A stretch of 64,000 nt of DNA from Psychrobacillus faecigallinarum. GTDB lineage: Bacteria; Bacillota; Bacilli; Bacillales_A; Planococcaceae. Shown here piece by piece: positions 15,956 through 24,269 of this stretch. The stretch's first letter is position 1. Each line of letters begins with the position of its first letter. The position numbers and the translations under genes were made by a program. The stretch is from contig NZ_JACSQO010000006.1 in the NCBI RefSeq assembly GCF_014836595.1, positions 62,001 to 126,000 of the forward strand, in the 5' to 3' direction. The notes under the pieces are model-generated. The model made no database searches and was not told where the DNA came from. It saw only the letters and a program-made list of their open reading frames with translations.

Positions 15956-16759
15956 ATGGATATCTCTCATATTTCCTTTCGAGTTCCTAATCAAGACTGG
16001 AAACCTCTCCATAAAATAGAGGAAATATTAGAGGTTAAGTGGATTGACAAGGTGATTAAGAATGAACAAGTAATTTGCTACTATCAGCCAATTGTAGATG
16101 CAGAGAAAAATATTTATGCCTATGAGATGCTTTCTCGATTTTTAGATGAGGAAGGGGATATCCTATATCCTGGAGAAGTTTTTGGCGCTGCTAAAGAGAG
16201 AGGACGTTTATATGCTTTAGATCGGATATGTAGAATGACAGCAGTAAAGTACGCAGCAAAACTAGATAATACAAAAGCATTTATAAATTTTATACCTACT
16301 TCTATATACTCTCCCGAGCATTGTCTAAGATCCACCACTGCGGTAGCAAATAGCCTCGGTGTTAATCCTGGAAACTTAGTTTTTGAAGTTGTTGAAACAG
16401 AAAAAGTAGAGGATATCAATCATTTAAAAAAGATTATGGCCTTTTATAAAGCTAGAGGGTTTCAATATGCATTAGATGATGTAGGAGAAGGGCATAGTAC
16501 GCTACAAATGTTAGAAGAGATTAAGCCTCACTATATGAAGCTAGATATGAAATATGTTCAAGGAGTAGCTACCAATATAGAGAAACAAAAAGTTGCTTTA
16601 CAATTTCTACAAAAAGCTAAAGAAATCTATTCCATCCCATTGGCAGAGGGGATAGAAGAAAAAGAAGATTGGGAATGGTTAAAAAAGAAAGGATATCAAT
16701 TATTTCAAGGATACTATTTTGGGAAACCTCTCCCACATCCTCTGGAAGATTCTAAATAG
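15956..16759 (+). CDS. EAL-domain c-di-GMP phosphodiesterase, main part of a stop-interrupted gene
   Basis: This 267-residue EAL domain has a complete set of catalytic positions: YEMLSRF (EML in place of EAL), Asn in AFINFIP, Glu in VFEVVETE, Asp-Asp in ALDDVGEG, Lys in MKLDMKY, Glu in AEGIEE and the end QGYYFGKP. It should open c-di-GMP to pGpG. The ATG at 15956 has no good ribosome binding site; the real start is likely at 15761, with an in-frame TAA at 15914. Expression would need readthrough or weak internal initiation, or the stop is an error or a recent mutation. It lies 3 kb from the diguanylate cyclase. Confidence 0.82.
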   Translation: MDISHISFRVPNQDWKPLHKIEEILEVKWIDKVIKNEQVICYYQPIVDAEKNIYAYEMLSRFLDEEGDILYPGEVFGAAKERGRLYALDRICRMTAVKYAAKLDNTKAFINFIPTSIYSPEHCLRSTTAVANSLGVNPGNLVFEVVETEKVEDINHLKKIMAFYKARGFQYALDDVGEGHSTLQMLEEIKPHYMKLDMKYVQGVATNIEKQKVALQFLQKAKEIYSIPLAEGIEEKEDWEWLKKKGYQLFQGYYFGKPLPHPLEDSK

Positions 16760-16778
16760 TTTAAGTAACCAAAGCTAT

Positions 16779-16818
16779 AAAAAAAAAACCGAGCAATAAT
16801 ATGCTCGGTTTTTTTTTT
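16779..16818. terminator. Bidirectional terminator between the EAL gene and tatA
   Basis: AAAAAACCGAGCA and TGCTCGGTTTTTT form a stem with a 6-base loop, with long A and T runs on both sides serving two converging genes. Confidence 0.92.
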
Positions 16819-17020
16819 ATGCTTTCTTTTTAGCACTTGTATCTTTGTCTTCTAATTTAAATTCTTCTGCTACATCGTCCACAATGTCCTTTGTAGAGTT
16901 TTTGAATTCTTTAAGTGTTTGTCCTACTGCTCTACCTAATTGAGGTAATTTAGATGGACCGAATACGATTAATGCAATGATTAGAATGATTATTAAACCT
17001 GGTACGCCGATATTTGGCAT
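16817..17020 (-). CDS. tatA: Twin-arginine translocase subunit TatA
   Basis: This 67-residue protein has one N-terminal membrane helix ([14 protein letters not shown]), the hinge motif [15 protein letters not shown] with the Phe-Gly pair, an amphipathic helix with LKEFKNS, and a charged tail [10 protein letters not shown]. It oligomerises to form the Tat passage for folded proteins. TTAGGAGG precedes the ATG. It lies downstream of tatC on the same strand, with a 100-base gap, so the order is tatC-tatA. Confidence 0.95.
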   Translation of the reverse strand: MPNIGVPGLIIILIIALIVFGPSKLPQLGRAVGQTLKEFKNSTKDIVDDVAEEFKLEDKDTSAKKKA

Positions 17021-17122
17021 GTTATTTCCTCCTAATGGATATAATTGTCTATCTATTCAAGTGACATGAGTGTTAGTTATGTGTGCAATGCTATTGTAGC
17101 ATGCTAGTAAAGCTTATTCACA

Positions 17123-17887
17123 TTAGTTTTCCTCAAGTTCTTTTTCTAAAAGAGCTTCTTTGGCTAACCGACGCTTGTAAGACCAAGCTGATACAAGAAT
17201 ACTAATTTCAAACAATAACAATAAAGGTATGATAATGATGAAATCAGAAATGAAGTCAGGAGGCGTAATAGATACCCCTACAACAACTAATACAAAGTAC
17301 GAAACTTTTCGCATCTTTCGTAGTCGATCTGGAGTAATAATCCCTAGCTTCGTAAGGAATAAAATAATTACTGGTAACTCAAAAACTATTCCAACTGGAA
17401 TAATTAAATTGAACATAAATGTAAAATATTGCTGCATTCCATAGGTTTCTGTGGCACCTATAGACTCATTAATATTAGACATGAAGTCTAACATTAAAGG
17501 AAATAAAATAAAGTAGCTAAAGCTAATACCGGCCAGAAATAGGAAAAAAGAGACTGGTATAAAGTAAATCGTACCTCTTGCTTCTTTATCCAACAAACCT
17601 GGCTTAACAAATAGCCATATTTGGTGCATAGCTATGGGCAAAGTTACTAAAATGGCTAAAACTAATGCACATTTAACGTAAATTAGCAGTCCATCGGTAT
17701 AGCCAAAAATGTTCCATTCTACGTGTGCAGCTGTAGGCTGTTGTTTTAGGAAATTTAATGTTTTAGGAGCCATCCAAAATCCTAAGGCAAGAGATAGGAC
17801 AAAGGTTACCGCAATTACAATTAACCTTTTTCTTAACTCAGCCAAATGTTCTACAAGCGTTAGCTCTGGCTCTTGCGGAATTGCCAT
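17123..17887 (-). CDS. tatC: Twin-arginine translocase subunit TatC
   Basis: This 254-residue protein has six membrane segments. The N-terminal conserved block LVEHLAELRKRL includes the Glu residues that recognise the twin-arginine signal, and the loop FVKPGLLDKEARG and FELPVIILFLTKLGI are typical of TatC. It is the receptor for Tat substrates and works with TatA at 16817. ATG at 17887 is chosen because GGGGTGAT precedes it; a GTG at 17899 is part of that site. No Tat substrate is obvious in the window. Confidence 0.95.
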   Translation of the reverse strand: MAIPQEPELTLVEHLAELRKRLIVIAVTFVLSLALGFWMAPKTLNFLKQQPTAAHVEWNIFGYTDGLLIYVKCALVLAILVTLPIAMHQIWLFVKPGLLDKEARGTIYFIPVSFFLFLAGISFSYFILFPLMLDFMSNINESIGATETYGMQQYFTFMFNLIIPVGIVFELPVIILFLTKLGIITPDRLRKMRKVSYFVLVVVGVSITPPDFISDFIIIIPLLLLFEISILVSAWSYKRRLAKEALLEKELEEN

Positions 17888-18303
17888 TATGTTTATCACC
17901 CCATCTTATTTAAACAAAGGGAAGCTGTGTTTATATTTAGTACTTAAAAAGCAATTTGTTACATGTTTGTCCTGTACCAACTACCCATTATACTCTTTCC
18001 CATGAATTTGTAAACTAGATAACTTTATATTTGTTATATAAGGGAAAAACTGATAACTCCTTATATTCTAAGGGTTTAATAAAAAAAATGAAATATTCAA
18101 AGTTGCATTTTTGTGTACTTTTTATGAAGAAATATACTAAAATAATTCTCCAATCATGATGTTGAAATTATTCTCATGACTTTTACGCACTTAAATTACT
18201 CTGACTTAAGTATTCTCGAGAAACAATTTATATAGTCGGTTAGTCTCTATCTTTTATTCATTTATATTTTATTATCGCCAGGTAAATATTTGTATAAACA
18301 CTC
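17888..18303. other. Gene-free stretch between divergent tatC and the MFS gene
   Basis: It is AT-rich with no supported coding sequence. It holds a spaced inverted repeat ATATAAGG (18036-18043) and CCTTATAT (18059-18066) that could be an operator. The promoter of the MFS gene follows at 18304. Confidence 0.5.
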
Positions 18304-18331
18304 TTGTTTTCCTGAAAAGGAAGTATATAAT
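18304..18331 (+). promoter_or_regulatory. Promoter of the MFS-capA-methyltransferase run
   Basis: TTGTTT at 18304-18309 and TATAAT at 18326-18331 have a 16-base spacer, 37 bases before the ATG at 18368. Confidence 0.65.
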
Positions 18332-18367
18332 TCTATCTATCTCACATGAAATGGACGGAATGAAAGC

Positions 18368-19567
18368 ATGAGAACGTATAACGAGAAGGTCAGTATTTAC
18401 CATGGTATGGCTTCTACTATTGCTTTAAACTTTTCTAATAATTTTTTCCCGATTTTTGCTATTACTATTTTAGGGGCAACTAATTATCAGGTTGGCTTAA
18501 TCAGTTCCCTTCCTCCGTTAATCGCTTTGCTAATGACAGTGCCAGCAGCTATTCTTTTAAACAAAGCTTACACACAAAAAAAGATTGTCGCTGGTTCCAT
18601 TTTGCTTGCACGATTATGTTTCGTATTTATTGTATTAGTCAGTTATTTACCGTCCCATTCTATGCAGGCGTGGTCCTTTCTAATTATTATCGCCTTAATC
18701 AGCGTGCCCAATACGGTTGCCAATATCGGCTGGCAGACGTTCATCAGTGGGATGATTGAAGAGGAGCGAAGAGGACAATTTTTTAGTGATCGTAATAGAT
18801 TACTGACATTAGTAGGACTTATAGCTACTTTATTTATCGGTATCGTAATGAGGGAGGCTTCTGCTAGTACAGGGGCATATCAAATTTTGTTTTTAGTAGC
18901 CTTATTATTTGGAATTTTAGAAGTGTATTTTATCATGAAACATAAGGAAGAACCTGTTCGGGTAGAAGAGAGTCTTCTAAAGAAGAAATCGATGGATTGG
19001 TCTATTTTTCGAGACTCCAATTACGTATCTTTTTTAGGAGCGGCACTGTTTTTTAACTTTGCCTGGCAGATGGCTTGGGGCTTGTTTAATATATATAACG
19101 TGCGAATAGCGGGGGCTACTATTTTCTGGGTTAGTATGTTTTCGGTAGGTAGTATGCTAATGCAGTTTTTTACATTTCCTTTATGGAAACGCTGGGCAGA
19201 TAAATACAGCAATTTGCGGATGTTTATATGGGCAGCAATAGGTATGGCTACTACTCCTTTTCTCGTCGTGCTGTCTACCAATCTATATTACTTAACTATG
19301 ATTCAAACAACGTCAGGCTTTTTTCTTTCAGGAACTGTGCTCATTTTATTTAATTTACTTTTAGAAAAGTCACCGGAACAGTCTAGAACGTATTGTATTA
19401 CAACATATAATGTTTTATTGGCGTTAGTTGCGTTTGTTGCTCCTCAAGTGGGTATTATTTTATTAGAGATGGTTGGAATGGAGTCGGCAATGACAATTAA
19501 TTCGTGTTTACGATTGTTAGGTGCTGGGGGATTTTTCTATGTGTATATTCGACAACGAAATAGATAA
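18368..19567 (+). CDS. MFS transporter
   Basis: This 399-residue protein has about twelve hydrophobic segments and belongs to the major facilitator superfamily. The N-terminal half includes NYQVGLISSLPPLIALLMTVP, and the cytoplasmic loop after helix 6 is charged (KHKEEPVRVEES). Start ATG at 18368 follows GGACGGAATGAAAGC, a weak site. The substrate cannot be inferred. The capA-like gene starts 24 bases after its stop, so they are probably co-transcribed. Confidence 0.82.
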   Translation: MRTYNEKVSIYHGMASTIALNFSNNFFPIFAITILGATNYQVGLISSLPPLIALLMTVPAAILLNKAYTQKKIVAGSILLARLCFVFIVLVSYLPSHSMQAWSFLIIIALISVPNTVANIGWQTFISGMIEEERRGQFFSDRNRLLTLVGLIATLFIGIVMREASASTGAYQILFLVALLFGILEVYFIMKHKEEPVRVEESLLKKKSMDWSIFRDSNYVSFLGAALFFNFAWQMAWGLFNIYNVRIAGATIFWVSMFSVGSMLMQFFTFPLWKRWADKYSNLRMFIWAAIGMATTPFLVVLSTNLYYLTMIQTTSGFFLSGTVLILFNLLLEKSPEQSRTYCITTYNVLLALVAFVAPQVGIILLEMVGMESAMTINSCLRLLGAGGFFYVYIRQRNR

Positions 19568-19591
19568 AGATGATAGAAGGAGGTCTACTTC

Positions 19592-20653
19592 ATGAAAATT
19601 TTACTCCCTTTTCTATTAGTATTTATCATTGTTTTGTCTTTTTTCAATGCGCAAATAACTAATCCCTTTAAAGAAGACTTTCAAGGTAAACACGTAACCA
19701 ATTTTCAGCAAGAGTATAAAGAGAGTCAGATAGAGATTGGTATGGTAGGAGATGTTTTATTGCACAGTCCCCTCTATGAATATTCTAGCTTCTTACCTTC
19801 CTTTCAGGAGGTAGAAAAAGAGATGCAAGGAGTAGACTTCTTGCTAGCAAATCAGGAGTCTATACCAGCAGGTACGTCATTCGGTTTGTCTGGATTCCCT
19901 AATTTCTCTAGTCCTGCTCATATCGTTAGGGATCTCAAAGCCGCTGGAGTCGATTTATTATCCTGCGCAAATAACCATACGCTAGATCAAAAGGAAGCTG
20001 GTTTATTAGCTGCTATTGAGTCAATGAAAGCAAACGAGATGCCTTATATGGGAGCCTATAAATCATTAGAAGACCAACAAACCGATAGAATATTTGAGGT
20101 AAAGGATGTAAGATTAGGTTTTTTAAATTATACTTATGGATTAAATGGCCATCGAATCCCTGAGGGTAAAGAATACTTAGTAAATATAATAGATCGTGAA
20201 CAAATGAAACAAGACATTCAAGCTTTAGAGGAAAAGGTGGATGTTGTAGTAATGAGCATTCATTGGGGAGAAGAGTATGCCCTAAGGAACAATGAAACTC
20301 AAAAAGAGCTGGCGCAATGGTTGGCTGATGCGGGGGTAGACATTATTTTTGGTCACCATCCTCATGTTGTTCAGCCCTATGAAAAAATATCCACTAGCAA
20401 AGGAGATACCCATGTATTCTACTCACTAGGTAATTTTTTTAGTGCTCAACAATTTGACAGTACCAATATCGGTGGAATTGCTAGGCTACAAATCACGAAA
20501 AGAGTGGTTCAGGATAAAGTGATGATCCGTATTGAAAATCCTTCATTTATAGGGACGATTGTCTCAAAGGGAGAACCTTTTAAGGTGTCTTTGCTTGAAG
20601 AGGCTAACAGTCAAAAAAACGATTGGGTTCAGCAACATGTTTTTGGTGAATAA
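19592..20653 (+). CDS. CapA-family (PgsA-like) metallophosphatase, membrane-anchored
   Basis: This 353-residue protein has an N-terminal membrane anchor (residues 1-18) and a PGA_cap/CapA calcineurin-like domain from about residue 50. Motifs are MVGDVLLHSP, ANQES, CANNHTLDQ, SIHWGEEY and the metal-binding GHHPHVVQP with SLGNFF. Relatives act in poly-gamma-glutamate synthesis or export, but capBC partners are absent here, so the role is likely different or unknown. AGGAGGT precedes the ATG. It is the second gene of a probable MFS-capA-methyltransferase unit. Confidence 0.85.
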   Translation: MKILLPFLLVFIIVLSFFNAQITNPFKEDFQGKHVTNFQQEYKESQIEIGMVGDVLLHSPLYEYSSFLPSFQEVEKEMQGVDFLLANQESIPAGTSFGLSGFPNFSSPAHIVRDLKAAGVDLLSCANNHTLDQKEAGLLAAIESMKANEMPYMGAYKSLEDQQTDRIFEVKDVRLGFLNYTYGLNGHRIPEGKEYLVNIIDREQMKQDIQALEEKVDVVVMSIHWGEEYALRNNETQKELAQWLADAGVDIIFGHHPHVVQPYEKISTSKGDTHVFYSLGNFFSAQQFDSTNIGGIARLQITKRVVQDKVMIRIENPSFIGTIVSKGEPFKVSLLEEANSQKNDWVQQHVFGE

Positions 20654-20674
20654 AAAAGAATCAAGGAGGTTGGG

Positions 20675-21283
20675 ATGAACGAGTCAGACTATGAGCGATT
20701 ATTAAGAATACAGACAGCTGGAATGAGAGAATGGCAATATCAGTCCTCCCATTATAATCGTTATGAGGCAACCCCATATAGCGCATTACAAACATTGTTT
20801 GAATTGTATGATTGGAAGGCTACTAATAGAATGGTAGATTTCGGCTGTGGAAAAGGTAGATTTCCTTTTTATGTCCATTATTTTTATAACATTTCTGTAA
20901 CTGGAATAGAGATGAATGGACAGCTTTATCAGGAGTCAATGGAAAACCTCATGAAGTATATGGAAAAAGCTAAGCCAACTCGAGCTTCCATTAGATTTGA
21001 ATGCTGCTTGGCCGAGGAATACAAAATAGACTCACAGGAAGACTGCTTCTATTTTTTTAATCCCTTCTCTACTCCTATATTTCAAAAGGTTGTTCATAAT
21101 ATTTTAGTGTCATTAGAGGAAGTGGAGCGAACAGTTGATATTATTCTCTACTACCCAACCCCGGAATATCTTCAGTTTTTGGAGGAGGCAACTGCTTTCA
21201 CTCTTTGGAGAGAAATACGAATACCAGAGCTTTACGAACAAAATCACAATGAACGTTTTATGATTTATCGCTATGAAATATAA
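20675..21283 (+). CDS. SAM-dependent methyltransferase, class I
   Basis: This 202-residue protein has the SAM-binding motif I MVDFGCGKGRF near residue 53, an acidic end of strand 2 (VTGIEMNGQLY) and a motif IV-like block FYFFNPFSTPIF. FNPF resembles catalytic blocks of N-methyltransferases, but the substrate cannot be named. AAGGAGGTTGGG precedes the ATG. It starts 21 bases after the capA-like stop and is followed by a long terminator. Confidence 0.8.
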   Translation: MNESDYERLLRIQTAGMREWQYQSSHYNRYEATPYSALQTLFELYDWKATNRMVDFGCGKGRFPFYVHYFYNISVTGIEMNGQLYQESMENLMKYMEKAKPTRASIRFECCLAEEYKIDSQEDCFYFFNPFSTPIFQKVVHNILVSLEEVERTVDIILYYPTPEYLQFLEEATAFTLWREIRIPELYEQNHNERFMIYRYEI

Positions 21284-21322
21284 AGAAGAGGAAGAATCTG
21301 TTTTTAAGATTCTTCCTCTTTT
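21284..21322 (+). terminator. Intrinsic terminator after the methyltransferase gene
   Basis: AAGAGGAAGAATCT and AGATTCTTCCTCTT pair perfectly over 14 bp and end in TT. It also faces the convergent TetM-like gene. Confidence 0.88.
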
Positions 21323-21384
21323 GTGTATTAAATCTGTGGGTAGCTTCTTCAAAGATGTCTGGTAGTTTTAGATGTATCGAATTC

Positions 21385-23310
21385 TTAGAGACAATGCATC
21401 GCTTTTTCTGCCTCCTGCCAAGGAACCTTATATCCGGTGCCCTTTGCACAAAAGATAGAGGTGGAGGTGTATTCCGGATCTGCCTCTTTGTTATACCCAA
21501 TTCTTTCTATTACTGCCTCTTGGTTATGGCATCGGTCATAGCCACCAAATAAAAGGCTAAGCGTTCCTTTTCCGTGAGTAAAGGAGGCGAAGGTAGTGCT
21601 GTAGTTCATAAAAGTAGCTACAGGAACCCTTCCCTTTATAATAACCTTATCACCAGTATTTTCTGGAGACTCAAATGTCCCGTGAGCTTGCTGAACATCC
21701 GACAAAACTCTTCCGATTAAATTCATATCCACTTTGATTTTGTAGTCATAAAAAGGTTCCAGAAGGATATTTTGAGCCTTTTCTAATCCTTGTCGTAAGG
21801 CTCGGTAGGTTGCTTCTCTAAAATCGCCACCAGAGGTATGTTCATTATGACCTCTTCCGGTCAGTAAAGTGATTTTAACATCGGTCAGTGCAGAGCCCGT
21901 AAGTATTCCATGATGATCCTTCTCTAAAAGGTGGTGCTTCACAAGATTCTGGTTACCTATAGACAAATCATTGGCGTGACAAATATTATCGAAAGTCAGC
22001 CCAGATCCTCTCCCTATAGGTTCGATCAGAAGGTGAACCTCGGCGTAATGTTTTAAGGGTTCAAAGTGCCCATAGCCTCTCACGGGTGCTTCGATTGTTT
22101 CCTTATAAAGAATTTTAGGCTCTCCAAACGTTACATTATAGTGGAAGCGCTCCTTCACTATTTGTACTAGTACCTCGAGCTGGATAACACCCATAACGTG
22201 CACATGAATCTCTTGAAAATACTCATCCCAATAAACCCGTAAGGAGGGGTCTTCAGCATCTAGTAGCCTAAAGGATCTTAGTACCTCTTTTACATGGATG
22301 GAATCGTCAAAGATTACCTTTGACTTTAAAGTGGGTATCAAATCGAAATGGGTCTTACTTTGATTAGCACCAATTGTATCTCCAATAGAAGCAGCAGTTA
22401 ATCCTGTTACAGCAACTAGTTCACCGGCATTAGCTTCATCAATTGTTTTAAACTTGCTGCCGTTATATTGACGCAGCTGTGTTATTTTCTCATGCTCACT
22501 TCCAATTTTCACTTCATCCCTTACTCTCATCTTTCCACTTAAGACCTTTAGAAAGGTTACACGATTCCCGCTCTCGTCATGCCGTATCTTATATACTTGG
22601 GCTGTAAAAGCTCGGTCGATGTTGTAGTGTGTGTCTGTAAGCTTGTCGAGAGATTCTAAAAAATCCAACACCCCAATATCTTTTAAGGCTGAGCCATACG
22701 CACAAGGGAATACGATACATTCCTCAATCATTTGCTTGAACTTCTTTGTCCAAAGTAGTTCATCAAATCCATTTTCCATGTAAGCTTCCAAAAGAACTTC
22801 ATCTCGCTCAGCGATAAATTCAATTAATTCTTCCGTATAGCTATTAGTTATGTGACAAGCATCCTCCGATAAGTTAGCAAAAATCTCCTGTAAAACAGCA
22901 TCAGGATTAGTATCATCGTAATCAATTTTGTTGATAAAGAAGAAGGTAGGTATTTTATGTTTTCGAAGCAGCTGCCAAACTGTTTCTGTATGCCCTTCAA
23001 TTCCATCAACGGCACTTATTATGATGATTGCGTAGTCCATGACTTGGATAGCTCGCTCCATTTCAGGAGAAAAATCTACATGACCCGGTGTATCGATAAT
23101 ATAATAAGTAGAATTATTATAGGAAAAAACCCCTTGGTCAGCAAAAATGGTAATACCTCTGTTTTTTTCTATGGAGTGACTATCAAGAAAGGAATCCTTA
23201 TGGTCGACCCTACCTCGTTGTCTAATTGTTTTCGTATGAAAGAGTAGCTGTTCTGAAAAAGTGGTCTTTCCCGCATCGACGTGTGCTAGAATTCCTATAG
23301 TTTTATGCAT
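21385..23310 (-). CDS. TetM/TetP-like ribosomal protection GTPase (EF-G-like)
   Basis: This 641-residue translational GTPase has TetM's length (639). It has the G motifs AHVDAGKTT (G1), RGIT (G2), DTPGH (G3), NKID (G4) and GSA (G5), then EF-G-like domains II-V. TetM-type proteins remove tetracycline from the ribosome, but many Bacillales chromosomes carry distant relatives of unknown role, and resistance cannot be claimed. The C-terminal SIFCAKGTGYKVPW differs from classical TetM and is nearer TetB(P)-like chromosomal forms. AAAGGTG precedes the ATG and is caught in a 13-bp inverted repeat with sequence just after mntD. No mobile element is beside it. Confidence 0.82.
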   Translation of the reverse strand: MHKTIGILAHVDAGKTTFSEQLLFHTKTIRQRGRVDHKDSFLDSHSIEKNRGITIFADQGVFSYNNSTYYIIDTPGHVDFSPEMERAIQVMDYAIIIISAVDGIEGHTETVWQLLRKHKIPTFFFINKIDYDDTNPDAVLQEIFANLSEDACHITNSYTEELIEFIAERDEVLLEAYMENGFDELLWTKKFKQMIEECIVFPCAYGSALKDIGVLDFLESLDKLTDTHYNIDRAFTAQVYKIRHDESGNRVTFLKVLSGKMRVRDEVKIGSEHEKITQLRQYNGSKFKTIDEANAGELVAVTGLTAASIGDTIGANQSKTHFDLIPTLKSKVIFDDSIHVKEVLRSFRLLDAEDPSLRVYWDEYFQEIHVHVMGVIQLEVLVQIVKERFHYNVTFGEPKILYKETIEAPVRGYGHFEPLKHYAEVHLLIEPIGRGSGLTFDNICHANDLSIGNQNLVKHHLLEKDHHGILTGSALTDVKITLLTGRGHNEHTSGGDFREATYRALRQGLEKAQNILLEPFYDYKIKVDMNLIGRVLSDVQQAHGTFESPENTGDKVIIKGRVPVATFMNYSTTFASFTHGKGTLSLLFGGYDRCHNQEAVIERIGYNKEADPEYTSTSIFCAKGTGYKVPWQEAEKAMHCL

Positions 23311-23315
23311 AATAT

Positions 23316-23373
23316 CACCTTTTGTTTACGTCCTTCCTTGTATTATAGCAAAAGGGAGGATAAACAAAAGGTG
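23316..23373 (-). promoter_or_regulatory. Inverted repeat enclosing promoter and RBS of the TetM-like gene
   Basis: CACCTTTTGTTTA (23316-23328) and TAAACAAAAGGTG (23361-23373) are perfect 13-base arms, extended by TCCTTCC with GGGAGGA (one wobble). The minus-strand TATAAT (23347-23342) is in the loop, and the 23316 arm includes the gene's AAAGGTG ribosome binding site. Readthrough mRNA from mntABCD would fold and hide this site, while RNA started at the internal promoter would lack the other arm. It could instead bind a repressor. Confidence 0.55.
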
Positions 23374-23381
23374 AGAGTGTG

Positions 23382-24269
23382 CTATCTAGAAAGAACCTTG
23401 GAGCCATTTGCCCTCATTCGATTAACAGCTTTCCAAACCCAACCGTCATGAGGCTTAAACAGAAAGACGAACATAAATAGAACGCCAATCATAGCGGCCA
23501 TCATACCTGCAATAGAGGTGTTCCAAAGCTTTGCCAAATAGTATCCAGATATAGCTGCTGTAATACCAAAAGTCATACTCCATATAATCATCCCGCGAAC
23601 GCTCTTGCTCATTAGATAAGCAGTAGCAGCAGGTCCGATGAGCATAGCAACAACCAATACTGCCCCCACGCTATCAAACGCAGCGACAGTCGTAAGGGAG
23701 ACAAGTGTCATGTAAGAGTAATGCATCCCCATTATAGGTAACCCAATGGATAAAGCGAACACAGGATCAAAGGTAGAGAGTTTAATTTCTTTATAAAATA
23801 AAACTAGAAAAGCAATATTAAGGAATAGTACAAATAATAGCATCCAAACCGCTTTTGGCATTTCAAACCCTAAAATACTCCAAGTATCCCAAGGAACAAA
23901 TGCTATTTCACCCATTAGTACATGCTCCACATCCAAATGAACGTTTCCTGCAAACAAGGTAATTAATAATACCCCTAAGGCAAAAAGTGAAGTAAATACT
24001 ACCCCTATAGCCGCGTCTTCCTGCAATCCTCCTGATTGAAGCACCTGTACTAGAAAAGTGGTCAGTAGCCCTGCGAGAGCCGCACCTATTAGCATCCAAA
24101 CGCCATTTAAAGATTGTGTAACCATGAAGGCAACTACAATTCCAAACAGCACTGTATGACTAATGGCATCCGCTATCATGGCAGTTTTTCTGAGGATTAG
24201 AAAGACCCCCGTTAGGCCACAAGTAATTCCGACAAGGGAGCCAGTTAAAAGAACCCAAAATTCATTCAT
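23382..24269 (-). CDS. mntD: Manganese ABC transporter permease MntD
   Basis: This 295-residue membrane protein of the ABC-3 (ZnuB/MntC) family has about eight hydrophobic segments. Family blocks are LTGVFLILRKTAMIADAISHTVLFG and GAVLVVAMLIGPAATAYL. It pairs with MntC to form the channel. Its start overlaps the mntC stop by 8 bases, showing translational coupling, and AGAGGTGA precedes the ATG. It is the last gene of the operon. The manganese assignment comes from the operon's MntR-type operators. Confidence 0.9.
   Translation of the reverse strand: MNEFWVLLTGSLVGITCGLTGVFLILRKTAMIADAISHTVLFGIVVAFMVTQSLNGVWMLIGAALAGLLTTFLVQVLQSGGLQEDAAIGVVFTSLFALGVLLITLFAGNVHLDVEHVLMGEIAFVPWDTWSILGFEMPKAVWMLLFVLFLNIAFLVLFYKEIKLSTFDPVFALSIGLPIMGMHYSYMTLVSLTTVAAFDSVGAVLVVAMLIGPAATAYLMSKSVRGMIIWSMTFGITAAISGYYLAKLWNTSIAGMMAAMIGVLFMFVFLFKPHDGWVWKAVNRMRANGSKVLSR

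Noticed and set aside
18307..18324. TTCCTGAAAAGGAA in the MFS promoter as a possible MntR box
   Set aside because: The arms are 4 bases apart instead of adjacent as in the boxes before mntA, so the geometry does not fit.
21385..23310. TetM-like gene as an acquired tetracycline resistance gene
   Set aside because: There is no transposon or leader peptide of Tn916 type and base composition is like the neighbours; it looks like a native chromosomal relative.
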